This document shows positions 16,452 to 24,151 of a stretch of DNA of 34,254 nt, piece by piece (positions within the stretch are counted from its first letter, which is position 1; each line of letters opens with the position of its first letter). The notes beneath the pieces are model-generated. The model did no database searches. It was not told the DNA's origin and saw only the letters and a program-made list of their open reading frames with translations. The translations under genes and the position numbers were made by a program. Where the stretch lies: positions 1 to 34,254 of the forward strand of contig NZ_JWIB01000036.1 of assembly GCF_000813425.1 (NCBI RefSeq), given 5' to 3'. Origin of the DNA: Sporosarcina sp. ZBG7A (GTDB lineage: Bacteria > Bacillota > Bacilli > Bacillales_A > Planococcaceae).

Positions 16452-17891
16452 TTAATAAGCGCGTGCAAACCAAACAGTATGCTTCGCTTCTTTACCACAG
16501 TTAATGCACGTATGCTTTTCAACTGGTGGATTGAATGGAATGTTACGTGTCGTGAACTTTGTTTCTTCTTTCACATGCTCTTCACACGCATCATCTCCAC
16601 ACCATCCTGCAAGAATCCAACCAGGGATTTCATTGTTTTCTTGTGAAGTTGCGATATGAGTTGTGAGCTCTTCCAAGGTTTCAATGTTCGTATGAGAGTT
16701 CTCATCACGGAACGTCCGAGCCTTTTCCAACAAGCGGCTTTGCATTGTTGTCAGTTGGTTTTCGATTTCTGATACCAAACCTTCTAATGCAAATGCGTCC
16801 TTACCTTCTACATCACGCATTTTCAACATAGCTTGTGCGTTCTCCAAATCACGTGGTCCAAGTTCAACGCGAACTGGCACGCCTTTTAGTTCCCACTCGT
16901 TAAATTTATAACCTGGAGACTGATCCGAATCATCCAACCGTACGCGAATTCCTTTTGATTTCAACTCGGCATAGATTTCATCAAGTTTTTCCATAATCGC
17001 AGGATTCTTTTTCCAAGGACCTACTGGGATTAGCACAACTTGTGTTGGTGCAACGCGTGGTGGCAACACAAGACCTTGCTCATCGCCGTGCACCATAATG
17101 ACAGACCCGATCAGGCGAGTTGACGTCCCCCATGAAGTTGTATGAACGAATTCATGCTTATTTTCTTTTGTCAGGTATTTAATATCAAATGCTTCTGCGA
17201 ACTTTGAACCAAGATAATGGGATGTTCCTGCTTGAACTGCTTTTCCATCCTTCATCATCGCTTCGATTGAAAACGTATCTACCGCTCCTGCAAAACGCTC
17301 AGAAGGAGTTTTTTGTCCATCGTATACTGGGATTGCTAGAAGCTCTTCAACGACTTCTTTGTAAATGTTCAACATTTGCATCGTTTCATGACGTGCTTCT
17401 TCTTCATTAGCATGAGCCGTGTGGCCTTCTTGCCATAGGAATTCAGATGTACGGATGAACGGCAATGTTTTCTTTTCCCAACGGAACACGTTCGCCCATT
17501 GGTTGATAAGGACTGGAAGATCACGATAGCTCTTGATCCAGTCGGAATATAGGTGACCAATCATCGTTTCTGATGTTGGACGAAGTGCAAGTTTTTCTTC
17601 AAGTGGCTCTCCAGCAGCTTCTGTTACCCATGGCAATTCAGGAGCGAATCCTTCGATATGATCCTTTTCTTTTTGGAAGAAGGATTCAGGAATTAACATC
17701 GGGAAATACGCATTGCGGTGCCCTGTTTCTTTGAATCGACGGTTCATCTCATCCTGTATGTGCTCCCAAATTTCAAAGCCATCCGGTTTGAACGCGATAC
17801 ACCCACGTACTGGTGTATAATCCATCAAATCCGCTTTTTGAATCGTATCAATATACCACTTCGAAAAATCATTCTGTTGCGTGTTTGACAT
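16452..17891 (-). CDS. proS: Prolyl-tRNA synthetase, archaeal/eukaryotic-type (short form)
   Basis: Charges tRNA-Pro with proline in the cytoplasm. 479 residues without the editing insertion of the roughly 565-residue bacterial form (B. subtilis ProS), so it is the archaeal/eukaryotic-like class II type. Motif 2 FIRTSEFLWQEGHTAH and motif 3 region GTSTRLIGSVIMVHGDEQG are clear. The C-terminal domain holds four cysteines (GWCGDDAC and HTCINCGK) that can bind zinc, and the protein ends in Ala-Tyr, as this type does. The ATG has CAGGAGGAA upstream. A T-box leader and its terminator precede it, so uncharged tRNA-Pro should turn it on. A standard bacterial proS may exist elsewhere in the genome. 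Confidence 0.95.
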   Translation of the reverse strand: MSNTQQNDFSKWYIDTIQKADLMDYTPVRGCIAFKPDGFEIWEHIQDEMNRRFKETGHRNAYFPMLIPESFFQKEKDHIEGFAPELPWVTEAAGEPLEEKLALRPTSETMIGHLYSDWIKSYRDLPVLINQWANVFRWEKKTLPFIRTSEFLWQEGHTAHANEEEARHETMQMLNIYKEVVEELLAIPVYDGQKTPSERFAGAVDTFSIEAMMKDGKAVQAGTSHYLGSKFAEAFDIKYLTKENKHEFVHTTSWGTSTRLIGSVIMVHGDEQGLVLPPRVAPTQVVLIPVGPWKKNPAIMEKLDEIYAELKSKGIRVRLDDSDQSPGYKFNEWELKGVPVRVELGPRDLENAQAMLKMRDVEGKDAFALEGLVSEIENQLTTMQSRLLEKARTFRDENSHTNIETLEELTTHIATSQENNEIPGWILAGWCGDDACEEHVKEETKFTTRNIPFNPPVEKHTCINCGKEAKHTVWFARAY

Positions 17892-17933
17892 GTCAATTCC
17901 TCCTGTTCAATGATTGGTTGTGAAGTCTTTGTC

Positions 17934-18184
17934 CACAAAAAAACACAAAGACATCCTTGTAAAAGGACGTCTTTGTGTTTAGGACGCGGTACCACCTTAG
18001 TTCGACTAATAAGCAAAAATCACAAATTAGTCCTCTATCGTTTCGTAACGGGACGAACCGGTCGTGTTTACACGACATCTCGGTGGTAGGGTTCGAACAA
18101 GAAGAGGTGATAGAGCTTTCAGCAACGCGCTCTATTTTCTGTTTCACAATTCTTATCTACTTAGCCACTTCATCGATCATTATT
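17934..18184 (-). promoter_or_regulatory. T-box riboswitch of proS
   Basis: The minus strand carries the T-box core AAGGTGGTACCGCG (complement of 17985-17998), followed by a terminator whose arms are AAACACAAAGAC...CCTT and AAGGACGTCTTTGTGTTT (17941-17958, 17963-17980), then seven T residues. Upstream are an AGAGC...GCTCT stem-loop and, at about 18087-18095, GAACCCTACC; either reading register there (CCC or CCT) is a proline codon and a candidate specifier. Length about 250 bases fits a full T-box leader. Confidence 0.88.
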
Positions 18185-18190
18185 TCCTAT

Positions 18191-18219
18191 ACTATACCAA
18201 ACAATCGTTTCCTAAACAA
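18191..18219 (-). promoter_or_regulatory. Sigma-A promoter of the proS T-box leader
   Basis: Minus strand TTGTTT (18214-18219), 17 bases, TATAGT (18191-18196). The transcript would begin near 18184 and include the whole T-box. Bases 18220-18457, before the sigma-factor gene, contain no other gene I can support. Confidence 0.6.
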
Positions 18220-18457
18220 TGGTGAAAAGCTTTCCGTCCCCCACCAAAGGAAAAACAGCTACTCACCTAAATCGCCTTAAACAAAAACGGTTCCCCCATA
18301 TAGTTGGTGGGTTCACAAAATTGTATCCATTCTCCTAGTGAAAAGAGTGATCGTTTTCGAGTTTCATTACGTATGCTTACTAAGAGCCGGAGTCCTAGAA
18401 TACAGGTCCTACGACTTATGGTATTCTATGAGAAAAGCTTTTATAAAGGAGACTCGG

Positions 18458-19021
18458 ATGAAACATACAGACGACGGAACCTTATACGCTCTAGCCGCCG
18501 CCAAGGATCGATCAGCATTTGAACTCCTTTACGATCGATACGAGAAACTAATTTACTCCTTTGCTTACCGATTGACCCAAGATCGTGAAATTGCAGAGGA
18601 AGTTGTGCAAGATGTATTCGTTAAATTATGGAATGGTACGACTACCTATAAAGAGGATAAAGGCTCCTTTTCATCATGGTTGTTAACCGTCACTCGGAAC
18701 AAAGCAATCGACGAAATCCGACGTTTAAAACGACATGATCACGAACCTATAATTGAAAAGGATTCCCTCATTGAACAACCTGGAAGCGTAGAAAATACAG
18801 TTGAATGGGGCGAACAGAGGGAGGCTATACGGAATGCCGTTCTTGAACTCAAACAGGATCAGCAAGAAATTATCGAACTCTTTTACTTCAAAGGGCTTAG
18901 TCAACAAAAAATCGCAAATCAGTGTGAGCTACCACTCGGGACTGTAAAAGGTCGAATTCGATTAGCACTTAAACATTTAAAAGGGTTCATCGCCCATGAA
19001 GGAGGATTCTCGAATGACTGA
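18458..19021 (+). CDS. ECF-type RNA polymerase sigma factor
   Basis: 187 residues. Region 2 covers about residues 20-85 (LLYDRYEKLIYSFAYRL, EIAEEVVQDVFVKLW), and region 4 covers about 120-175 with the helix-turn-helix GLSQQKIANQCELPLGTVKGR. ECF sigma factors direct RNA polymerase to a small regulon when the partner anti-sigma releases them. The frame is open 40 codons upstream, but AAAGGAG seven bases before the ATG at 18458 sets the start. The stop overlaps the anti-sigma start by eight bases (ATGACTGA), so the pair is translationally coupled. Which genes it controls cannot be read from sequence with confidence; the surface protein, sortase and catalase-like genes just downstream are the obvious candidates. 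Confidence 0.93.
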   Translation: MKHTDDGTLYALAAAKDRSAFELLYDRYEKLIYSFAYRLTQDREIAEEVVQDVFVKLWNGTTTYKEDKGSFSSWLLTVTRNKAIDEIRRLKRHDHEPIIEKDSLIEQPGSVENTVEWGEQREAIRNAVLELKQDQQEIIELFYFKGLSQQKIANQCELPLGTVKGRIRLALKHLKGFIAHEGGFSND

Positions 19022-19769
19022 ACAATGTGTGCATCTACTTGATTATTTCAATCGTTCTTTGACTGAGGAGGAAGCACTTGCCTTCGAACAGCATCTCGAA
19101 GAATGCCCTTCCTGCAGCGCTGAACTTGAGGAACTCAATTTGTTAACCGAAGACCTTCCCTACTTGGCGGAAGAAATTGAAGTTCCATCTGATTTAAAAG
19201 CAAAAGTTTTCACAGCAATTGAGGAGCAACCTTCTTCAGTTAATAATAATAGTAAACCGTTCAGCAACAATGTAGAAGAATTCTCTCAACAAAAAAAAGA
19301 AGTACAACCCGGAAAACGAAAAAGTAAACTGGTCCCTGTACTCGCAGCTGCACTCTTCGCTTCATTAATTACAAATGCTTATCTAGCTACCTTGGATGAT
19401 TCTGCACCAACGGAAGTCGCAGAAAGTAATCTCCAACTAATCGGTAAGGCCATGTTGGACCCACAACCCGGAGCAGATAATGCGTCAGCCGTTGCAATGA
19501 TGATTAAAGATAATAATAAAACCGTGTTGTTGGTCGATGCCAGTAACTTGCCGGAGTTGAAAGACAACGAATTGTACCAAGTTTGGGTAATTGATAAGGA
19601 TACGCCTCAACCTGCGGGCTCTTTTAAGCCGACAGATAACGGAAACGGATCCGTTACACATATGATGGATCAGCTAGAAGGAGATTGGGACACTGTTGCA
19701 ATTACGATTGAAACCGAGCCTGACCTCCCTTCTCCCAAAGGAGCTATTGTTCTCGCTGGCAATATTTAA
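19014..19769 (+). CDS. Anti-sigma factor with zinc-finger and RskA-type domain
   Basis: 251 residues. The N-terminal zinc anti-sigma motif His27-x3-Cys31-x2-Cys34 (QHLEECPSC) binds the sigma factor. A membrane helix lies at about 106-125, and the outer C-terminal part (about 140-251) matches the RskA C-terminal domain (YQVWVIDKD, GAIVLAGNI). It should hold the ECF sigma at the membrane and release it on an outside signal, probably by proteolysis. An ATG six codons earlier forms part of the ribosome binding site AAGGAGG, so the ATG at 19014 is used. A terminator follows at 19788. Confidence 0.9.
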   Translation: MTEQCVHLLDYFNRSLTEEEALAFEQHLEECPSCSAELEELNLLTEDLPYLAEEIEVPSDLKAKVFTAIEEQPSSVNNNSKPFSNNVEEFSQQKKEVQPGKRKSKLVPVLAAALFASLITNAYLATLDDSAPTEVAESNLQLIGKAMLDPQPGADNASAVAMMIKDNNKTVLLVDASNLPELKDNELYQVWVIDKDTPQPAGSFKPTDNGNGSVTHMMDQLEGDWDTVAITIETEPDLPSPKGAIVLAGNI

Positions 19770-19787
19770 ACAACTAGAAACTAAGTA

Positions 19788-19816
19788 GGACCGCCGATTG
19801 TGGCGGTTCTTTTTTG
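19788..19816 (+). terminator. Terminator of the sigma/anti-sigma operon
   Basis: GACCGCC ... GGCGGTTC with a four-to-six-base loop and a run of eight T residues. It separates the regulator pair from the surface-protein gene, which must have its own promoter in 19817-19911. Confidence 0.85.
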
Positions 19817-19911
19817 TTGGATTATAAACTTCCGAAAGTTTTTCCGACAAAAAGTGATCCATTCTATTTTTCTCTCCGTTAGCTTATTACAAAACCGAAA
19901 AGGAGAGATTC

Positions 19912-21273
19912 ATGATGAACTACAAAAAACTCGCAGCAATTCCACTGAGCGTATCACTTTTATTTCCAATGGGGGCAATCGCGAACGCAGCCGATCACTC
20001 AGGTCATGAAACAACCTCAATGGCAGTTTCCAACCCAGCTACAGATTTGAGAGCGACTCTGGATTCCATCCTTTCCGAGCACGCATACTTAGCAATCATT
20101 ACAATGCAAAAAGGAATTGACGGTTCAAAAGACTTTGACGCAGCTGCAGCACAATTAGGAGAAAATACGGACGAATTATCCGCAGCAATTGGTTCCGTAT
20201 ATGGTGATGAAGCCGGCATGCAATTCAAAGAAATTTGGAGTAGCCACATCGGATTCTTCGTCGACTATGTGAAAGCTACTGCAGCAAATGATGAAGAAGG
20301 TAGGAAAGCCGCAGTAAAATCCTTGGACGGATATCGTGTACAAAATGCAGAGTTCCTTTCTAAAGCAACTGAAAACCGACTAAAAGCAAGCGATCTGGAA
20401 GAGGGTCTGAAAATGCACGTTGATCAGCTCATCTGGGCTTTTGATAACTACAATGCAGGAGAGTATGAGAAAACCTATGAAGGCATCACTGAATCAATGA
20501 TGCACATGTTTGAACCAGGAAAAGGCATCTCTTGGGCAATTACAGATCAGTTTCCTGAGAAATTCGATAACCAATCAGTCGATACACCCGCTGCTGACTT
20601 ACGCGAACAGTTGAATAACCAATTCTCCACACACGCAGCACTCGCAGTTCTAGCGATGCAAAAAGGAATTGACGGAGCCAAGGACTTTGATGTCTCTGCT
20701 GCTGAATTGAATGGCAATACGGAAGACCTGACGAAATCGATTGAGTCTGTTTACGGGGCAGAGGGTGCGAAACAGTTCAATGAAATTTGGAGCAGTCACA
20801 TTGGCTACTTCGTAGATTATGTAAAAGCCACTGCCGCAAATGATGAAGAAGGAAGAAAAGCAGCAATGGTCAACTTGGATGATTATCGTGCAAAACAAGC
20901 AGCTATGTTAGAATCAGCAACCGAAGGTCGTTTGAAAGCTGCTGACCTCGAAGAAGGCTTGAAAGTACACGTGGATCAGCTACTCGCTGCATTCAACAAG
21001 TACAATGATGGCGATTACGATGGAGCATATGATGACATTCACGAAGCATACAGTCACATGTTTGGTGTCGGTACAATGATGGCAGGAGCTATTGTTGACC
21101 AGTATCCCGACAAGTTTTCAGGTTCCATGCCTGCAGATATGCCTAAAACTGGACTTGGTGGTATGAGCCAAGAGTCCAATGATTCAACGGTTATGTGGAT
21201 TTTGACTAGTTTGATACTTGCAATGGCTGCTGGAGCAGTTGTTATTCGCAAGACACGTTCAGACAACAACTAA
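19912..21273 (+). CDS. Secreted surface protein with two His-containing repeats and an MPKTG sorting signal
   Basis: 453 residues. Signal peptide (1-27, ending near AIANAA). Two repeats of about 174 residues (45-218 and 229-402) align with an exact period of 184 residues and are nearly identical in EIWSSHIG and VDYVKATAANDEEGRKAA. Both look all-helical. Four His are kept in each: 57, 112, 169, 198 and 241, 296, 353, 382, suggesting metal or heme binding (inference). The C terminus has MPKTG (410-414), a hydrophobic helix (427-446) and a basic tail, a variant of the LPxTG cell-wall anchor. Similar proteins are sometimes labelled copper amine oxidase in databases, but I see no amine-oxidase active site. 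A sortase gene follows. ATG chosen with AGGAGAG upstream; the next codon is also ATG. Confidence 0.85.
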   Translation: MMNYKKLAAIPLSVSLLFPMGAIANAADHSGHETTSMAVSNPATDLRATLDSILSEHAYLAIITMQKGIDGSKDFDAAAAQLGENTDELSAAIGSVYGDEAGMQFKEIWSSHIGFFVDYVKATAANDEEGRKAAVKSLDGYRVQNAEFLSKATENRLKASDLEEGLKMHVDQLIWAFDNYNAGEYEKTYEGITESMMHMFEPGKGISWAITDQFPEKFDNQSVDTPAADLREQLNNQFSTHAALAVLAMQKGIDGAKDFDVSAAELNGNTEDLTKSIESVYGAEGAKQFNEIWSSHIGYFVDYVKATAANDEEGRKAAMVNLDDYRAKQAAMLESATEGRLKAADLEEGLKVHVDQLLAAFNKYNDGDYDGAYDDIHEAYSHMFGVGTMMAGAIVDQYPDKFSGSMPADMPKTGLGGMSQESNDSTVMWILTSLILAMAAGAVVIRKTRSDNN

Positions 21274-21275
21274 TT

Positions 21276-21305
21276 AGAAGGGGGGTGACTCCCCTTCTTT
21301 TTCTT
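21276..21305 (+). terminator. Terminator between the surface-protein gene and the sortase gene
   Basis: AGAAGGGG pairs with CCCCTTCT around a short loop, followed by TTTTCTTT. It begins three bases past the stop and lies within 30 bases of the sortase start, so it may only partly limit read-through into the sortase gene. Confidence 0.75.
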
Positions 21306-21333
21306 TACAATAGAATTCATGGAGGTGTTCAAT

Positions 21334-21978
21334 ATGAAATTTCCTAAATTACTTACTGCAAGCCTTCTCGCGTTTGCGCTAGCAGGGTGTAGTAGTTCAC
21401 AAAATTCTTCAACACAACCGGAAGCGGCACCGGAACCACATTCCTCCCCACAAATGAAAAAAGAAGCTTCTGTAGAGAAACCTTCATCAGAAGGACTTCT
21501 ACTGGAATCAGAACAAAAAGGCATTATCCCTGTTACACTCGAAATCCCTGCAATCGGGGTGAAATCCGATATTGAAAATGTCGGAGAGTTAGAAAACGGT
21601 CAGATGGGAGTTCCTGAAGGTGTGGATAATGTTGGTTGGTTCGAACCAGGCACATTACCAGGAAATAGTGGGAGCTCAGTAATGGCGGGACATATCGACT
21701 CCCTTACTGGCCCTGCCGTTTTTTATAAACTCGACAAATTAAAAAAAGGTGATGAAGTAGTCGTTCGAGATGCAGATGGGAAATCATTAACGTTCATTGT
21801 TACAAAAACTGAAAAGTATCCCCGCAAAAATGCACCTATCGAAGAGATTTTCGGTTTCTCCTATGGTAGCCGTTTAAACCTAATTACATGTACAGGAGAA
21901 TTTAACAGAAAAGCAAAAACGCATGAAGAACGTTTAGTCGTCTATACAGAACTTGAAGTTCAAGACGAGCAAGGTTGA
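21334..21978 (+). CDS. Class F sortase, predicted lipoprotein
   Basis: 214 residues. A lipoprotein signal with lipobox LAGC (Cys19) is unusual for a sortase anchor, followed by a Ser/Pro/Glu-rich linker (20-60) and the sortase fold. Catalytic residues are visible: His120 (MAGHID), Cys186 (LITCTG) and Arg200 (EERLVVY). Class F sortases cut LPxTG-like signals and join the protein to the cell wall; the MPKTG protein encoded just upstream is the natural substrate. The ATG at 21334 is chosen because an ATG five codons earlier lies within GGAGGTG. The catalase-like gene begins 43 bases downstream. Confidence 0.9.
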   Translation: MKFPKLLTASLLAFALAGCSSSQNSSTQPEAAPEPHSSPQMKKEASVEKPSSEGLLLESEQKGIIPVTLEIPAIGVKSDIENVGELENGQMGVPEGVDNVGWFEPGTLPGNSGSSVMAGHIDSLTGPAVFYKLDKLKKGDEVVVRDADGKSLTFIVTKTEKYPRKNAPIEEIFGFSYGSRLNLITCTGEFNRKAKTHEERLVVYTELEVQDEQG

Positions 21979-21997
21979 CTTCACTGAGTACGGGTAT
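21974..21997 (+). promoter_or_regulatory. Possible sigma-B promoter of the catalase-like gene
   Basis: GTTGAC (21974-21979), 12 bases, GGGTAT (21992-21997). The -10 matches the general-stress sigma-B consensus fully; the -35 (GTTTAA) matches at four of six. General-stress control would fit a catalase-related protein. Confidence 0.4.
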
Positions 21998-22021
21998 ACT
22001 GCTAAAAAAGGAGTGAGATCT

Positions 22022-22927
22022 ATGAACTCGTCACAACAGAACAAGGCAATTTCTCCTATTGAAGCCGTTGATGTGATTGAACAAGTTGCTGGGACCCACA
22101 AGGGATATCGAAGGGCCCACGCAAAAGGCATTGGATTCGATGCTATATTCACACCAAATGACAACGCGAAACCTTTTTCTCAAGCGTCATTTTTACAAGG
22201 AGAGGCTCAAAACGTCATCGTTCGTTTTTCTCATAGTTCTCCAATACCCGATACTTCCGAGCAATTGATCCCTATCAAAGGCATGGCGGTACAGTTTCCA
22301 ATGCCCTCCGGTAAGCCGATCTCGCTCGTTATGGCCAATGCACCGGTGTTTCCAACTAAAACGCCAGAAGCATTTGTACGCCTTATTCAAGCAGTTGGTG
22401 GAAAGAATCTATCGTTAAAAGAAAAACTCGCCACACTTAGTAATGACACGGAATTCAAAACTATTCCTGCATTACTGAAGCAACTGAAGACTCCTGCGAG
22501 CTTTGCAACCACTCGCTTCTGGGCACTCCATGCCTATATTCTTGATACAGCTTCAGGTGAACATCAGGCTGTACGCTTTTCTTTCGTACCTGTAGCTAAG
22601 GAAGATAAGCTTCCCTTCACTACAAAAGATATGGAGTTGGAGTTACTGGAACGTATGGTGGTTTCCCCTGTAAGTTTCAGACTGATGATGACTCTTGCAG
22701 CACCAGAAGACCCTATAGATGACCCTTCCATTTCATGGCCAAACGATCGCCTTGTAATCGATGTTGGCAATTTAGTACTTACTGAAAAACGGATAGACCT
22801 TGCAGAGAAGCATTTATTCGACCCTACAAACGAAACTCTTGGATTCAGTTGCTCAGACGACCCAGTGCTCCATTACAGATCTAAAGTGTATGAAGAATCC
22901 TACCGCAGACGTTCATCTGAAATTTAG
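22022..22927 (+). CDS. Catalase-related heme peroxidase (small SrpA-like form)
   Basis: 301 residues, much shorter than a true catalase (about 480), matching the catalase-related peroxidase group. The distal-heme motif RRAHAKG (His33) lies in HKGYRRAHAKGIGFDAIF, followed by NVIVRFSHSS. The proximal end has RSKVYEESYRRR, where Tyr290 is the likely heme ligand. Expected to use hydrogen or organic peroxides with a reductant; catalase activity is usually weak in this group. No signal peptide, so cytoplasmic. The ATG has AAAGGAG eight bases upstream. It lies 43 bases after the sortase gene on the same strand, with its own possible stress promoter. Confidence 0.85.
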   Translation: MNSSQQNKAISPIEAVDVIEQVAGTHKGYRRAHAKGIGFDAIFTPNDNAKPFSQASFLQGEAQNVIVRFSHSSPIPDTSEQLIPIKGMAVQFPMPSGKPISLVMANAPVFPTKTPEAFVRLIQAVGGKNLSLKEKLATLSNDTEFKTIPALLKQLKTPASFATTRFWALHAYILDTASGEHQAVRFSFVPVAKEDKLPFTTKDMELELLERMVVSPVSFRLMMTLAAPEDPIDDPSISWPNDRLVIDVGNLVLTEKRIDLAEKHLFDPTNETLGFSCSDDPVLHYRSKVYEESYRRRSSEI

Positions 22928-22982
22928 GAACCCTTCGACCAGACATCTATTAGCCTACAATTCCTCTCGTGCTTATTAGGTT

Positions 22983-23011
22983 TTGACATAGTTTAATAGG
23001 GGTAATTTAAA
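22983..23011 (+). promoter_or_regulatory. Sigma-A promoter of yugN
   Basis: TTGACA (22983-22988) is a perfect -35; after 17 bases TTTAAA (23006-23011) is a 4/6 match to the -10. It lies 31 bases before the TTG start. Confidence 0.55.
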
Positions 23012-23042
23012 GTTAATTGAATTAGAATAAGGAGGGATTTCC

Positions 23043-23465
23043 TTGATTGCTTTAAAGAGTAAGATTGAAGGTAAGATGGTCATCTACGGAAATGCACTGA
23101 AGCTATTTAAAGAAGCAGGCATGGATATAGGTGGCGGCTGGAAATACGATCATGGTATGTTTGACACGATTTTGTATCAGCGAGAAGAAACAACAATTTA
23201 TTTAAGGGTTCCTTTTACAGTTCTGCAAGGTGAACTCGATTCACCCAATACGATTATTCGATTCCAAACACCATTTGTCATTAAACACGTTATGAATATC
23301 GGTTTGGACGATGAAGATAGTCCATCTATGACCGTTGCTGGATTGGAACAATTCCAGGCTCCACAGGACCCAGATGCCCCTATCGACAGACAACATGAGT
23401 TCGCGATTGACGCGCAGACGAAGCTCGATGAGATTGCTGAAGACGTCCTGTTTGCTTCTATTTAA
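23043..23465 (+). CDS. yugN: YugN-like family protein
   Basis: 140 residues, matching the YugN-like family (PF08868) in length and in the features GGGWKYDHGMFD, YLRVPF, TPFVIKH, IGLDD and QAPQDPDAPID. Function unknown; members are small cytoplasmic proteins found mainly in Bacillales. No signal peptide or membrane segment. The start is TTG, fixed by AAGGAGGG seven bases upstream. Stands alone and ends at a hairpin terminator. Confidence 0.85.
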   Translation: MIALKSKIEGKMVIYGNALKLFKEAGMDIGGGWKYDHGMFDTILYQREETTIYLRVPFTVLQGELDSPNTIIRFQTPFVIKHVMNIGLDDEDSPSMTVAGLEQFQAPQDPDAPIDRQHEFAIDAQTKLDEIAEDVLFASI

Positions 23466-23498
23466 GAACGAGCCTACATACATTATTACTTCCCTAGG

Positions 23499-23533
23499 AA
23501 AACTGCCTCTCTTGCTGTATTGGCAGTTTTTTT
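23499..23533 (+). terminator. Terminator of yugN
   Basis: AAAACTGCC and GGCAGTTTT form a stem followed by a run of T residues. It lies just before the end of the convergent XRE gene (stop at 23540) and may serve both. Confidence 0.8.
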
Positions 23534-23539
23534 ATGGAG

Positions 23540-23998
23540 TTATCCCTTGCTTTGAGTCAGTTCATGAAACCGCTCAAATGCTTCCTGTTCATCAAATGTA
23601 CTGAACCAGACATAGTCTTCCATATCCAATACTCTAAAATGTTGGCTGATCAGATTTTGCTGGATTCTAAAGTCTCTTTTAGTTTCTACTTCCTTCCACC
23701 AAACTTTCCCTCCAAGTGTCTTACCTTTCGGACGATCCAATCCATTGTGGGCAATTGTACGGATGACTTCTAATGGTGCATCTCCCAAAAGCGATTGGAT
23801 GATTTCACTATCGGAAAATAATGCAACGATCGCTACAACTACTGTCCAACTAGCAGTTGTACGATTTTTTTCTATTTGAACAAGCGTTTTCTTGGATATG
23901 CCTAAAATAGATGCCATGGTTTCTTGTGAATAGCCAGCTTCAGTTCGGATGAGGATGGCACGGTGCGAAATTTGTTCTATAAGTTGTTCTGGGTTCAT
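23540..23998 (-). CDS. XRE-family helix-turn-helix transcriptional regulator
   Basis: 152 residues. An N-terminal Cro/C1-type helix-turn-helix (about 10-60, with AGYSQETMASILGISKKTLVQIEKNR). The C-terminal part (about 85-150; TLGGKVWWKEVE, FRIQQNLISQHFRVLD) recurs in a family of Bacilli regulators with no known ligand that I can name. Divergent from the YdcF-like gene, with a perfect inverted repeat in the gap. The ATG has GGGGGAG five bases upstream. Likely self-regulating through that palindrome; targets unknown. Confidence 0.85.
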   Translation of the reverse strand: MNPEQLIEQISHRAILIRTEAGYSQETMASILGISKKTLVQIEKNRTTASWTVVVAIVALFSDSEIIQSLLGDAPLEVIRTIAHNGLDRPKGKTLGGKVWWKEVETKRDFRIQQNLISQHFRVLDMEDYVWFSTFDEQEAFERFHELTQSKG

Positions 23999-24020
23999 GG
24001 GAACTCCCCCTATATATAAT

Positions 24021-24036
24021 AGTGTAATACTACACT
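24021..24036. promoter_or_regulatory. Candidate operator for the XRE regulator
   Basis: AGTGTAATACTACACT, a perfect AGTGTA-N4-TACACT palindrome 23 bases upstream of the XRE start. On the minus strand it is followed immediately by the A/T-rich TATTATATATA, a likely -10, so a bound dimer would block its own promoter. Confidence 0.45.
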
Positions 24037-24151
24037 TATCGCGACAACTTTACAAAATAACTGTTTATCTAGGCAACTTGTTTGTCCCATTTCCGTCTTG
24101 TTACCAACGAACGAATGAGAAAATTGGGTACTTGGAAATGGAGCGATTCAG

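Noticed and set aside
18221..19845. Similar short sequences GAAAAGCTTTCCGTC (about 18224) and GAAAGTTTTTCCGAC (about 19832) upstream of the sigma and surface-protein genes
   Set aside because: They share about 11-12 of 15 bases, but the first lies over 200 bases from the sigma start and the spacing to any -35/-10 pair is inconsistent, so a shared ECF promoter is not supported.
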